Counted from the first letter of the stretch, positions 37,580 to 46,681 are shown. The stretch is DNA of 64,000 nucleotides from Shimia sp. (GCF_022448905.1 NZ_JAKVCW010000005.1:244100-308099), one strand, 5' to 3'. Made by a program: numbers and translations. Notes: a model not told the origin generated them from the sequence alone.

Positions 37580-39736
37580 TTGGCACAGTCGTCACAGGCG
37601 ACCGGCGGACTGACGTCCATTCCGGCGCTGTTGCAGCGGAACGCCGCCCAGTTTGCAGACAAGGATGCATACCGGGAGAAAGAGTTCGGGATCTGGCAGA
37701 CCTGGACTTGGGCAATGACCGAGAAAGAGATCGAAGCGCTGGCGCTTGGTCTGATCAATCTGGGTGTGAAAGAGGGTGACTTTGTCGCCATCATCGGGCG
37801 CAACCGCCCGTATTTCTATTGGTCGATGGTTGCCGCCCAATCCGTGGGCGCGGTGCCTGTGCCGGTCTATCAGGACAGCGCGGCTGAAGAGATGGAATAC
37901 ATTCTGGGCCACTGTGGCGCGAAATACGCCATCGTTGAGGATCAGGAGCAGGTCGACAAGATCATCGAGATCCAGGAAAAGCTGCACACCTTTGAGCATA
38001 TGGTCTACATCGACCCGCGTGGGTTGCGGAAGTACGACCACCGCCAGCTGCATGAGTTCAGCCACATTCAGGCGCAGGGCCGTGCCGCCCATGACGAGCT
38101 GATCGGCGAGCTGAAATCCCGCCGTGAAAAGCTCGACTACGACAGCACCTGCGTGATGCTCTACACCTCCGGCACCACCGGCAAACCCAAAGGTGTGGTG
38201 CTCTCCAACCGCAACGTGATCGAAAGCTCCAAAAACTCTGCGGAGTTTGACGCGCTGACCGGTGACGAAGAAATCCTGTCTTACCTGCCGATGGCCTGGG
38301 TTGGGGACTTCATCTTCTCCGTGGGGCAGGCGTATTGGTGCGGCTTTTGTGTGAACTGCCCGGAATCGGCAGACACCATGATGACCGACCTGCGCGAAAT
38401 TGGTCCAACCTACTACTTCGCGCCGCCGCGGATTTTTGAGACCTCGCTGACCAATGTGATGATCCGGATGGAAGACAGCGGCGATCTGAAATACGCGCTG
38501 TTCCATCACTTCATGGACTTCGCGAAGACCGCTGGCGAGAAATACGGCATGCCCAAGCGCAGCCTGGCCAAGCCGGACATGAAGCGCCGCATCAAAAACG
38601 GCTGGCGTTATGCGATGGGCCTGGGTTTTGCGATGGAAACCATCGTGGAAAACGGCATCCGCATGGCCTTCACCAAACTGCGTCACGGCAGCAAGGCGCG
38701 CGAGCATTTCAAAGCCAAAGATCCAATCCTGCTGAACCTCTATCGCGGCAACCTGCGCGACTACTTCAAGTATCGCATGGGCAACGTGCTGGTGTATGGC
38801 CCGCTGAAAGACACGCTGGGCTTTGGCCGCGTGCGTGTGGGCTACACCGCTGGTGAAGCGATTGGTCCAGAAATCTTTGAATTCTACCGCTCGCTCGGCA
38901 TCAACCTGAAGCAGCTCTACGGACAGACCGAAGCCACCGTCTTCATCACGGCACAGCCGGATGGTGAGGTGCGCGCGGACACTGTGGGCGTGCCAAGCCC
39001 TGACGTGGAAATCAAAATCGACGACAACGGAGAAATCCACTACCGCAGCCCGGGCACTTTTGTTGAGTACTACAACAACCCGGAAAGTACCGCCTCCACC
39101 AAGGACGCGGAAGGCTGGGTGGCAACGGGCGACGCGGGCTTCTTTGAAGAGAAAAGCGGCCACCTGCGCATCATCGACCGCGCCAAGGACGTTGGCAAAA
39201 TGGCCGATGGCTCCATGTTTGCGCCTAAGTATGTTGAGAACAAACTGAAGTTCTACCCTGACATTCTTGAGGCCGTGCTGTTCGGCAATGGCAAGGACCG
39301 CTGCGTGGCCTTCATCAACATTGACCTGACGGCGGTGGGCAACTGGGCGGAACGCAACAATATCGCCTACGCCTCTTATCAAGAACTGGCGGGTCACCCG
39401 AAGGTGCTCGACAGCATTCAGGAACATGTGGAGGCGGTAAACCGCTCTGTGGCGGATGACCCGATGCTGGCAGGCTGTCAGATCCACCGCTTCCTGGTTC
39501 TGCACAAAGAGCTGGATGCGGATGACGGCGAAATGACCCGGACCCGTAAGGTGCGCCGTGTCATTGTGGCCGATAAGTTCAAAGACCTCGTGGACGGGCT
39601 TTATGACGGTTCCACCAGTGTCTCCACCACCACCGAGGTGACCTATGAAGATGGCCGCAAAGGCAGCATCAGCGCGACCCTCGAACTGCGCGACGCCCAA
39701 GTTGTGCCAGTAGCAAGCAAGATGGCAGCGGAATGA
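37580..39736 (+). CDS. Long-chain-type acyl-CoA synthetase, second operon
   Basis: An AMP-forming CoA ligase of 718 residues, longer than the first-operon enzyme. The P-loop motif YTSGTTGKPKGVVL is near residue 195, and the adenylate motif LYGQTEATVF near residue 450; TGDAGFFEEKSGHLRIIDRAKD and MTRTRKVRR near the C-terminus complete the domain. The start is TTG 37580 with GGGAGGA 7 bases upstream; no ATG fits. It is the first gene of the second transporter operon and overlaps livG by 4 bases. The first genes of both Liv operons start with TTG, which limits translation initiation. Confidence 0.93.
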   Translation: MAQSSQATGGLTSIPALLQRNAAQFADKDAYREKEFGIWQTWTWAMTEKEIEALALGLINLGVKEGDFVAIIGRNRPYFYWSMVAAQSVGAVPVPVYQDSAAEEMEYILGHCGAKYAIVEDQEQVDKIIEIQEKLHTFEHMVYIDPRGLRKYDHRQLHEFSHIQAQGRAAHDELIGELKSRREKLDYDSTCVMLYTSGTTGKPKGVVLSNRNVIESSKNSAEFDALTGDEEILSYLPMAWVGDFIFSVGQAYWCGFCVNCPESADTMMTDLREIGPTYYFAPPRIFETSLTNVMIRMEDSGDLKYALFHHFMDFAKTAGEKYGMPKRSLAKPDMKRRIKNGWRYAMGLGFAMETIVENGIRMAFTKLRHGSKAREHFKAKDPILLNLYRGNLRDYFKYRMGNVLVYGPLKDTLGFGRVRVGYTAGEAIGPEIFEFYRSLGINLKQLYGQTEATVFITAQPDGEVRADTVGVPSPDVEIKIDDNGEIHYRSPGTFVEYYNNPESTASTKDAEGWVATGDAGFFEEKSGHLRIIDRAKDVGKMADGSMFAPKYVENKLKFYPDILEAVLFGNGKDRCVAFINIDLTAVGNWAERNNIAYASYQELAGHPKVLDSIQEHVEAVNRSVADDPMLAGCQIHRFLVLHKELDADDGEMTRTRKVRRVIVADKFKDLVDGLYDGSTSVSTTTEVTYEDGRKGSISATLELRDAQVVPVASKMAAE

Positions 39737-40554
39737 ACGACATGAGCAACGATAGCTACGTCACGGACGACGGCCGCACCATCGGCCCAACCGTGATGGA
39801 AATGAAAAACATCACGTTGCGCTTTGGTGGTGTGAAAGCGATCACCGACATCAGCTTTGACATCCGCGAAGGCGAGATCCGCGCGATCATTGGTCCAAAC
39901 GGTGCAGGCAAGTCGTCGATGCTGAACGTCATCTCCGGCTTCTACGTGCCGCAGGAAGGTGAGGTTTGGTACAAAGGTGCAAAGCGCCCGCCGATGAAAC
40001 CTTATGAGGTGGCGCAGCAGGGCATCGCCCGGACCTTCCAGAACATCGCGCTGTTTGAAGGCATGACTGTTTTGGACAACGTCATGACTGGACGTCTTCG
40101 TCAGATGAAAGCCAATATGTTTGAACAGGCCATCTGGAAAGGCAAAGCTGAGCGCGAAGAGGTTGAAAACCGCGAAGTGGTTGAGAAGATCATCGACTTC
40201 CTCGAAATTCAGGCGATCCGCAAAACCCCGGTTGGGCGTCTGCCATATGGTCTGAAGAAACGTGTGGAACTCGCCCGTGCGCTGGCGGCGGAACCCTCGA
40301 TCCTTCTGCTGGACGAGCCAATGGCGGGCATGAACGTTGAGGAAAAAGAGGACATGTCCCGCTTTATCCTCGACATGAACGATGAATTTGGCACCACCAT
40401 CGCACTGATCGAGCACGACATGGGCGTGGTGATGGACCTGTCCGACCGCGTGGTCGTGATGGACTACGGTAAAAAGATCGGCGACGGCACGCCGGACGAA
40501 GTGCGCAACAACCAAGACGTCATCGACGCCTATCTGGGAGTGGCACATGACTAA
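39733..40554 (+). CDS. livG: HAAT-family ABC transporter ATPase LivG, second operon
   Basis: A 273-residue ATPase. Walker A GPNGAGKSS is near residue 56, the Q-loop is in ARTFQNIALFEGM, and the signature LPYGLKKRVELARALA is of the LivG form. Walker B ILLLDEPMAGMN and switch IEHDMG follow. The N-terminus has an extra 20 or so polar residues (MSNDSYVTDDGRTIGP). An ATGA overlap couples it to the synthetase gene. A 41-base gap with CCGGAGG follows before livH. Confidence 0.94.
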   Translation: MNDMSNDSYVTDDGRTIGPTVMEMKNITLRFGGVKAITDISFDIREGEIRAIIGPNGAGKSSMLNVISGFYVPQEGEVWYKGAKRPPMKPYEVAQQGIARTFQNIALFEGMTVLDNVMTGRLRQMKANMFEQAIWKGKAEREEVENREVVEKIIDFLEIQAIRKTPVGRLPYGLKKRVELARALAAEPSILLLDEPMAGMNVEEKEDMSRFILDMNDEFGTTIALIEHDMGVVMDLSDRVVVMDYGKKIGDGTPDEVRNNQDVIDAYLGVAHD

Positions 40555-40595
40555 GCAACTTTCTGAAATCACACTGAAAACCGGAGGCGCGAGCG

Positions 40596-41600
40596 ATGCC
40601 TGAACAACTCGCATTTGCAATGGAGGTCTTCCTCAACGGCCTCATGGCGGGCGTGCTCTATGCGCTTGTCGCGCTGGGCTTCGTCTTGATCTACAAGGCC
40701 TCCGGGATCTTCAACTTTGCCCAGGGTGTGATGGCGCTGTTTGCCGCGATGACCCTGGTGGGTATCCAGAACGGCCAAGTGCCCTTTGCCCACCTGATCA
40801 ACGCGATCTTTGGCACCCATGTGCACACCTTCGGCTGGAACGTGCCCTCTGTCTTTGCGCTGATTTTCACCGTTGGGGTGATGATCCTGCTGGCCTGGGC
40901 GGTGCAACGCTTTGTGTTCCGCCATCTGGTGGGGCAGGAGCCGATCATCCTCTTCATGGCGACCATTGGTCTGGCGTATTTCCTCGAAGGCTTTGCGGAT
41001 CTGATGTGGAACTCGGAAATCAAGAAACTTGATTTCTGCATGACCGCCAACACTTGCCTGCCGCAGGGCATCAACATCGCCATCGACGAGTTCACATTCA
41101 ACGCCTTTGGCTATGGCTTCTTCATCGACAACCTCGACATCACTGCAACCATCGTGGCGATTATCCTGGTGATCGCGCTGGTGGCCTTCAGCCAGTACAC
41201 CAAACAGGGCCGCGCCATGCGCGCCGTGGCAGACGACCACCAGGCCGCACTGTCCGTGGGTATCTCCCTGAACTTCATCTGGGTTCTGGTCTGGTCCCTT
41301 GCAGGTTTTGTGGCACTGGTTGCCGGCATCATGTGGGGCGCCAAATCCGGGGTGCAGTTCTCGCTGTCCCTGATCGCTCTGAAAGCACTGCCGGTTCTGA
41401 TGCTCGGTGGCTTCACCTCGATCCCGGGCGCCATTGTGGGCGGTCTGATCATCGGTGTGGGTGAAAAGCTCTTCGAATTCTGGGTGGGCCCGCTGGTGGG
41501 CGGCGCAACCGAGAACTGGTTCGCCTATGTGCTCGCCCTCGTGTTCCTCGTCTTCCGGCCACAAGGTCTGTTTGGCGAAAAGATCATCGAGAGGGTCTGA
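40596..41600 (+). CDS. livH: HAAT-family ABC transporter permease LivH, second operon
   Basis: A 334-residue permease, larger than the first-operon LivH because of a periplasmic insertion near residues 140-170 that contains two Cys (DFCMTANTCLP), possibly disulphide-bonded. Family motifs are FNFAQGVMALFAAM near residue 36 and ALKALPVLMLGGFTSIPGAI near the C-terminus. It lies 3 bases before the small membrane protein gene. Confidence 0.93.
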   Translation: MPEQLAFAMEVFLNGLMAGVLYALVALGFVLIYKASGIFNFAQGVMALFAAMTLVGIQNGQVPFAHLINAIFGTHVHTFGWNVPSVFALIFTVGVMILLAWAVQRFVFRHLVGQEPIILFMATIGLAYFLEGFADLMWNSEIKKLDFCMTANTCLPQGINIAIDEFTFNAFGYGFFIDNLDITATIVAIILVIALVAFSQYTKQGRAMRAVADDHQAALSVGISLNFIWVLVWSLAGFVALVAGIMWGAKSGVQFSLSLIALKALPVLMLGGFTSIPGAIVGGLIIGVGEKLFEFWVGPLVGGATENWFAYVLALVFLVFRPQGLFGEKIIERV

Positions 41601-41603
41601 CGT

Positions 41604-41861
41604 ATGTCCAAGCTGCTTGCCATCCTCAACGTGATCGCATGGGCCGGGTTCTGGGTCTTTGGATATCTCGCCTTCACCGGCGATGTGACCCGCCCCGAGC
41701 AAATGACCACAGCAGCCCTTGTCGCGGCGATTGGCGGCTTGGTCGGCACTTGGACATTCTTCCAGTTGGTCCGCCACGCGGAATCCACTGGCTACGCAAA
41801 ATCTCGGAACCGGGCGGACCGGTCCCATCTTGAAAAAGAATACAACGAGGAGACCGCCTGA
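41604..41861 (+). CDS. Small two-helix membrane protein within the transporter operon
   Basis: An 85-residue protein placed between livH and livM, 3 bases after the former and overlapping the latter by one base, so it is translated with the permeases. It has two hydrophobic segments (AILNVIAWAGFWVFGYLAF and TTAALVAAIGGLVGTWTFF) and a charged C-terminal tail. It is not a known Liv component and is absent from the first operon. It may be an accessory subunit of the channel or a scaffold for the CoA ligase. The role is inferred from position only. Confidence 0.8.
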   Translation: MSKLLAILNVIAWAGFWVFGYLAFTGDVTRPEQMTTAALVAAIGGLVGTWTFFQLVRHAESTGYAKSRNRADRSHLEKEYNEETA

Positions 41862-42937
41862 TGTTCTATCGTGAAGCTGGCGATTTCAAAACGACCTACT
41901 CGGCGGACAACCAGACGTTCCCGATCAAAATTGACCGCGTGGGCTACTATGTGGCGCTGGTTGTGGCCTTCCTGATCATCCCGTTCATGATCAACGACTA
42001 CTGGGCCAACGCCATTCTGTTGCCCTTCCTGATCTACTCGATCGCAGCCATCGGCCTGAACATTCTTGTGGGCTACTGTGGGCAGGTGTCTCTGGGCACC
42101 GGGGGCTTCATGGCGGTGGGCGCTTATGCCTGCTACAAGCTGATGACCGCCTTCCCGGAAGTGAACATCTTCTTCCACGTAATCCTGTCCGGCGGTGTAA
42201 CCGCGCTGGTCTGCATCCTGTTTGGCCTGCCATCCCTGCGCATCAAAGGCTTCTACCTCGCGGTGGCGACACTGGCGGCGCAGTTCTTCCTGGTGTGGCT
42301 CTTCAACCGGGTGCCGTGGTTCTACAACTACTCCGCCTCCGGCCAGATCAACGCGCCTGAGCGCACCGTATTTGGTGTGCCTGTGACCGGCCCCAACACC
42401 GAAGCCTGGGCGACTTACCTCTTCTGCCTGGTGTTCCTGGTGATCTGCGCGCTGGTTGCCCGCAACCTGACCCGCGGCATGGCCGGCCGTAAGTGGATGG
42501 CGATCCGCGACATGGATATCGCCGCCGAAATCATCGGGGTGAACCCGCTGAAAGCCAAACTGACCGCGTTCGGAGTCTCCGGCTTCTTCATCGGCATCTC
42601 CGGCGCGCTGTTCTTTGCTCTGTACCTCGGGGCGGTGGAAGTGGGCGAAGCCTTTGGCATCAACAAATCGTTCCTCGTGCTCTTCATGATCATCATCGGT
42701 GGTCTCGGCTCGATCTTCGGCTCCTTTGCGGGCGCAGCCTTCCTGGTGCTGCTGCCGGTGGTGCTGAAAGTGGTCGGCGTAGACATGTTCGGCTGGCCCA
42801 CAGACATCGTGGCGCACTTGCAGCTGGTGATCGTGGGCGGCCTGATTGTGATGTTCCTGATCCTGGAACCGCATGGCCTTGCCCAGCTCTGGCGCGTGGC
42901 GAAACAGAAACTGCGGTTGTGGCCCTTCCCGCACTAA
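41861..42937 (+). CDS. livM: HAAT-family ABC transporter permease LivM, second operon
   Basis: A 358-residue permease. A polar N-terminus (MFYREAGDFKTTYSADNQTF) is followed by about ten helices, the motif IGLNILVGYCGQVSLGTGGFMAV near residue 64 (long form of the LivM signature) and the ATPase-contact loop IIGGLGSIFGSFAGA. The start overlaps the stop of the small membrane protein gene by one base. A GC-rich stem follows the stop before the binding-protein gene. Confidence 0.93.
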   Translation: MFYREAGDFKTTYSADNQTFPIKIDRVGYYVALVVAFLIIPFMINDYWANAILLPFLIYSIAAIGLNILVGYCGQVSLGTGGFMAVGAYACYKLMTAFPEVNIFFHVILSGGVTALVCILFGLPSLRIKGFYLAVATLAAQFFLVWLFNRVPWFYNYSASGQINAPERTVFGVPVTGPNTEAWATYLFCLVFLVICALVARNLTRGMAGRKWMAIRDMDIAAEIIGVNPLKAKLTAFGVSGFFIGISGALFFALYLGAVEVGEAFGINKSFLVLFMIIIGGLGSIFGSFAGAAFLVLLPVVLKVVGVDMFGWPTDIVAHLQLVIVGGLIVMFLILEPHGLAQLWRVAKQKLRLWPFPH

Positions 42938-42959
42938 GGCGGGGCCAGAACCAACCATT

Positions 42960-42979
42960 CCGGGGCGGGGAGGCCCCGG
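42960..42979 (+). promoter_or_regulatory. Intergenic stem between livM and the binding-protein gene
   Basis: A perfect 7-bp stem CCGGGGC/GCCCCGG with a GGGGAG loop, without a T-run, 38 bases before the binding-protein start. It may stabilise a processed mRNA end. Confidence 0.5.
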
Positions 42980-43017
42980 CAATCAACATCGGACAAAACC
43001 AAGGGAGGAGAACCCCG

Positions 43018-44301
43018 ATGAAAATGAAGTTTGCAACTATGGCCGTGACAGCCATGATGGCAGCAGCTCCAGCAATGGCAGACCTCGTGTTCCCGTCGCT
43101 GAGCTACCGCACCGGCCCATACGCTGCGGGTGGTATCCCGTTCGCGGACGGTTACGCCGACTATTTCACCCTGCTCAACGAGCGTGACGGTGGTATCGGT
43201 GGCGTGCCAACCCGCCTGCTGGAATGTGAAACCGGCTACAACACCGAAAAAGGTGTGGAATGCTACGAATCCACCAAAGGCGAAGGCGCTCTGGTCTATC
43301 AACCGCTGTCCACCGGCATCACCTACCAGCTGATCCCGAAAACCACGGCTGATGGCATCCCGATGCACACCATGGGTTACGGCCGTACCTCTGCCGCAAA
43401 CGGCAAAGTGTTCAGCCACACCTTCAACTACCCAGGCACATACTGGAACGGGGCCTCCGGTGCGGTGAACTACCTGCTGGACGAAAACGGCGGTGACCTG
43501 AAAGGCCACAAAATTGCGCTGGTCTATCACAACTCCGCCTACGGCAAAGAGCCGATCCGCACCCTGGAAGAGCTGCAGAAGAAGCACGGCTTTGAGCTGA
43601 GCCTGCTGCCAGTGGATCACCCAGGTCAGGAACAGAAGTCCCAGTGGCTGCAGATCCGCCGCGAAAAGCCGGACACCGTTCTGATGTGGGGCTGGGGTGT
43701 GATGAACCAGGTGGCCATTCAGGAAGCGGCCAACATCCGTTTCCCAATGGAAAACTTCATCGGTATCTGGTGGTCCGGTGCAGAGCATGACGTTCTGTCC
43801 GCAGGCGCGAAAGCCAACGGCTATAAGGCTCTGACCTTCCACAATGTGGGCCGTGACTTCCCAATCTTTGAGGACATCCAGAAACACGTTGTGGATACCG
43901 GCAAAGCTGCGGGCGCAGGCGACCAGATCGGCAACGTGCTCTACAACCGCGGTATGTACGCAGCGATGCTCGCAGCCGAAGCGGCCAAAACCGCACAGGA
44001 AATCCACGGCACCGCAGAGATCACCCCAGCGATGATGCGTGATGGTATGGAAGCCTTGTCGATCACCGAAGACAAGATGGCCGGCCTCGGCATGCCAAAC
44101 TTCGGTCCATCCTTCGACGTTTCTTGCGAAAACCACGGTGGTCCTGGCCTCGTTGGCGTGACCCAGTGGGACGCAGACAGCCAGACTTGGTCTCTGATCT
44201 CCGACTTTGCAGAAACCGACATGGAAGTGATCGGCGCGCTGATCGCAGAGGACTCCAACGCATACGCCTCTGAAAACAACATCGAGATGAACTGTAAATA
44301 A
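43018..44301 (+). CDS. HAAT-family periplasmic substrate-binding protein, second operon
   Basis: A 427-residue binding protein with a signal peptide cut near residue 21 (MAAAPAMA). It is longer than the first-operon protein and only distantly similar; recognisable stretches are TGPYAAGGIPFADGYADYF, LLNERDGGIGG and KIALVYHNSAYGKEP. Codon use is strongly biased to a few preferred codons (GGT, CTG, ACC, AAC), more so than in the permease genes, which fits high expression. GGGAGGAG precedes ATG 43018; the frame is open further upstream but those starts lie inside livM. Stems on both sides would allow differential expression. Confidence 0.92.
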   Translation: MKMKFATMAVTAMMAAAPAMADLVFPSLSYRTGPYAAGGIPFADGYADYFTLLNERDGGIGGVPTRLLECETGYNTEKGVECYESTKGEGALVYQPLSTGITYQLIPKTTADGIPMHTMGYGRTSAANGKVFSHTFNYPGTYWNGASGAVNYLLDENGGDLKGHKIALVYHNSAYGKEPIRTLEELQKKHGFELSLLPVDHPGQEQKSQWLQIRREKPDTVLMWGWGVMNQVAIQEAANIRFPMENFIGIWWSGAEHDVLSAGAKANGYKALTFHNVGRDFPIFEDIQKHVVDTGKAAGAGDQIGNVLYNRGMYAAMLAAEAAKTAQEIHGTAEITPAMMRDGMEALSITEDKMAGLGMPNFGPSFDVSCENHGGPGLVGVTQWDADSQTWSLISDFAETDMEVIGALIAEDSNAYASENNIEMNCK

Positions 44302-44319
44302 GTTCGCTTGAAGCAACAG

Positions 44320-44346
44320 GTCTCGGCCGGGCGCACCGGCCGAGAC
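44320..44346 (+). promoter_or_regulatory. Strong intergenic hairpin after the binding-protein gene
   Basis: A perfect 11-bp stem GTCTCGGCCGG/CCGGCCGAGAC with a 5-base loop, 18 bases after the stop and without a T-run. Such stems protect the upstream mRNA and reduce expression of downstream genes. Confidence 0.65.
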
Positions 44347-44377
44347 ACCCAAGAACGCGAGATGAAAGACAACGCAC

Positions 44378-45196
44378 ATGCTTGACGCTGGTCGCACCCA
44401 AGAGACCCTTCTGGAGGTCAACAACATCGAGGTGATCTACAACCACGTGATCCTCGTGCTCAAAGGCGTGAGCCTCTCGGTCCCCAAAGGCGGCATCACC
44501 GCGCTTCTGGGTGGCAACGGCGCAGGCAAAACCACCACCCTGAAAGCCATCTCCAACCTGCTGCACTCCGAGCGCGGCGAGGTCACCAAAGGCTCGATCA
44601 ACTACCGCGGCGAAGCGGTCGCCGATCTTGATCCGGCTGCTTTGGTGAAAAAGGGCGTCATCCAGGTGATGGAAGGCCGCCACTGTTTTGAACACCTGAC
44701 GGTTGAGGAAAACCTGCTGACCGGGGCCTACACCCGCAGCGGTGGCGATGTCGCCGCAGACCTCGAAATGGTATACAACTACTTCCCGCGTTTGAAAGAA
44801 CGCCGTAAATCGCAGGCGGGCTACACCTCCGGCGGGGAACAGCAGATGGTTGCCATTGGCCGCGCGCTGATGAGTAAGCCGGAATGCATTCTGCTGGACG
44901 AACCCTCCATGGGTCTCGCGCCTCAGCTGGTGGAAGAGATCTTCAACATCGTGAAAGATCTGAACGAGAAAGAAGGCAACACCTTCCTGCTCGCCGAACA
45001 GAACACCAACGTCGCCCTGCGCTTTGCGCACTATGGCTACATTCTGGAATCGGGTCGCGTTGTGATGGACGGCCCGGCAGACGAGCTGCGCGAAAACCCG
45101 GACGTGAAAGAATTCTACCTCGGCATGAGCGACGAAGGCCGGAAATCCTTCCGTGATGTGCGCTCCTATCGCCGTCGTAAGCGTTGGCTGAGCTAA
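44378..45196 (+). CDS. livF: HAAT-family ABC transporter ATPase LivF, second operon
   Basis: A 272-residue ATPase. Walker A GGNGAGKTT is near residue 47, the signature is TSGGEQQMVAIGRAL and Walker B CILLDEPSMGLAP, with AEQNTN as the switch region. A basic C-terminal extension (FRDVRSYRRRKRWLS) lengthens it beyond the usual 235-240 residues, as in the first-operon copy. It is separated from the binding-protein gene by the hairpin and from the PaaK-like gene by 149 bases. Confidence 0.93.
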   Translation: MLDAGRTQETLLEVNNIEVIYNHVILVLKGVSLSVPKGGITALLGGNGAGKTTTLKAISNLLHSERGEVTKGSINYRGEAVADLDPAALVKKGVIQVMEGRHCFEHLTVEENLLTGAYTRSGGDVAADLEMVYNYFPRLKERRKSQAGYTSGGEQQMVAIGRALMSKPECILLDEPSMGLAPQLVEEIFNIVKDLNEKEGNTFLLAEQNTNVALRFAHYGYILESGRVVMDGPADELRENPDVKEFYLGMSDEGRKSFRDVRSYRRRKRWLS

Positions 45197-45345
45197 AACG
45201 CCATTGAGCACCGGAGCGCGGACCTGCGCGCCACCCCGCCCAACGAAGACGGGCAGACATACCCCACCGCGCCCCCGCAACTGGCGGGCGCACAGGAAGA
45301 CTTTGGCCGCCAGACGCGGCTTTGGACCACAAAGGATGGCATCAC

Positions 45346-46566
45346 ATGAGCCGCTTTTTTGACGATTTGGAAACCCGCAGCGCCGATCAGCGCGCCGCTG
45401 ATCTGGCCGCCGCTTTGCCGGCACAGATCGCACGGGCCAAACAATTACCGGGTTTTGCGGCCTCTCTGGCAGACACGGCCCCAGCCAAAGTGACCTCGGT
45501 GGAAGACCTCGCCAGTCTGCCGGTCCTGCGCAAATCCGAACTTGGCGCGGCCCAGAAAGCCAGCGGTCCGCTTGGCGGCTTTGCCGACCTGAGCAACCCC
45601 AACATTGCGCATGTGTTCCAATCCCCAGGCCCGATCTACGAACCCGGTGGCAACACTTCCGACTGGTTCCGCTTTGGCCGAGTGCTGCACGCGGTGGGCA
45701 TTGGCGCGGACGATATCGTGCAGAACTGCTTCAGCTACCATCTGACCCCGGCTGGCATGATGTTTGAAAGCGGCGCGCGCGCTGTTGGTGCCAAAGTGCT
45801 GCCAGCGGGTGTGGGTCAGACTGAAATGCAGGTTCGTGCGGCGGCTGACATTGGCACCACCGCCTATGCAGGTACACCGGATTACCTCAAGATCATCCTC
45901 GATAAGGCCGAGGAGATGGGTGAGAAACTCAAGATCACCAAAGCCACGGTGGGCGGTGGAGCGCTGTTCCCAAGCCTGCGCCAAGAATATGCCGACCGGG
46001 GCATCACGGTGCTGCAAGGTTATGGCACCGCGGACCTCGGCTCCATCGCTTACGAATCTGAATCGATGGAAGGCATGATCATCGACGAAGGTGTGATTGT
46101 GGAAATTGTCACCCCAGGCACCGGCACCCCTGTGGCGCCGGGCGAGGTGGGTGAAGTGGTGGTGACCACGCTCAACCCTGACTACCCACTTATTCGTTTT
46201 GCCACTGGCGACCTCTCCGCCATCCTCCCTGGGCAAAGCCCGTGCGGGCGGACCAACATGCGCATCAAAGGTTGGATGGGCCGTGCCGATCAAACCGCCA
46301 AGATCAAAGGCATGTTTGTCCGCCCCGAGCAGGTGGCAGCTCTTGTGGCGAAACACGATGAGGTCACCAAGGCCCGCGTGATTGCCACGCGCGCAGGCGA
46401 GATGGACGTGATGACCGTACAAATCGAAAGCGCCGGTGGCGATGAGGCCGCTTACGGCGCCTCCGTAGCAGACGCGTTGAAGCTCAAAGGCAAGATCGAG
46501 ATTGTTGCACCGGGCAGCCTGCCTAAAGACGGCATCGTGATCGAAGATCAGCGTAAGTACGATTAA
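45346..46566 (+). CDS. PaaK-like phenylacetate-CoA ligase family protein
   Basis: A 406-residue adenylate-forming enzyme related to phenylacetate-CoA ligase. Motifs include KSELGAAQKASGPLGGF, the NCFSYHLTPAGMMFESGARAVGA stretch and GYGTADLGSIAYES near residue 235 as the adenylate motif. The usual Ser/Thr/Gly-rich P-loop is reduced to SPGPIYEPGG, as in some PaaK relatives. ATG 45346 follows AAAGGA and is preferred over ATG 45322. It ends the second operon, before a terminator. It is the third CoA ligase in 16 kb and suggests that an aryl or arylacetic acid is among the substrates. Confidence 0.85.
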   Translation: MSRFFDDLETRSADQRAADLAAALPAQIARAKQLPGFAASLADTAPAKVTSVEDLASLPVLRKSELGAAQKASGPLGGFADLSNPNIAHVFQSPGPIYEPGGNTSDWFRFGRVLHAVGIGADDIVQNCFSYHLTPAGMMFESGARAVGAKVLPAGVGQTEMQVRAAADIGTTAYAGTPDYLKIILDKAEEMGEKLKITKATVGGGALFPSLRQEYADRGITVLQGYGTADLGSIAYESESMEGMIIDEGVIVEIVTPGTGTPVAPGEVGEVVVTTLNPDYPLIRFATGDLSAILPGQSPCGRTNMRIKGWMGRADQTAKIKGMFVRPEQVAALVAKHDEVTKARVIATRAGEMDVMTVQIESAGGDEAAYGASVADALKLKGKIEIVAPGSLPKDGIVIEDQRKYD

Positions 46567-46612
46567 CCCCCTCTTCCCCTGAGCCCGGCGCTGGATTTGG
46601 CGCTTCGGCTAC

Positions 46613-46642
46613 GCCCGTCGCTTGCGGCGGGCTTTTCTTTTT
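46613..46642 (+). terminator. Rho-independent terminator of the second Liv operon
   Basis: A 9-bp stem GCCCGTCGC/GCGGCGGGC with a TT loop is followed by TTTTCTTTTT. Confidence 0.88.
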
Positions 46643-46657
46643 GGGGTGTGTAAATTA

Positions 46658-46681
46658 TTTTTAGTCCAAGTGGACGAAAAA
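46658..46681. promoter_or_regulatory. Operator 1 of a TetR regulon
   Basis: TTTTTAGTCCAAG runs into TGGACGAAAAA, a near-palindrome matching sites 2 and 3 when read on the minus strand. It lies 64 bases before the start of the membrane protein at 46746. Confidence 0.7.

Noticed and set aside
37592..39700. Open frame of about 700 codons opposite the second acyl-CoA synthetase gene
   Set aside because: It is the antisense of a strongly coding gene with GC-rich third positions; the His/Val/Ala-rich product has no domain or ribosome-binding site.
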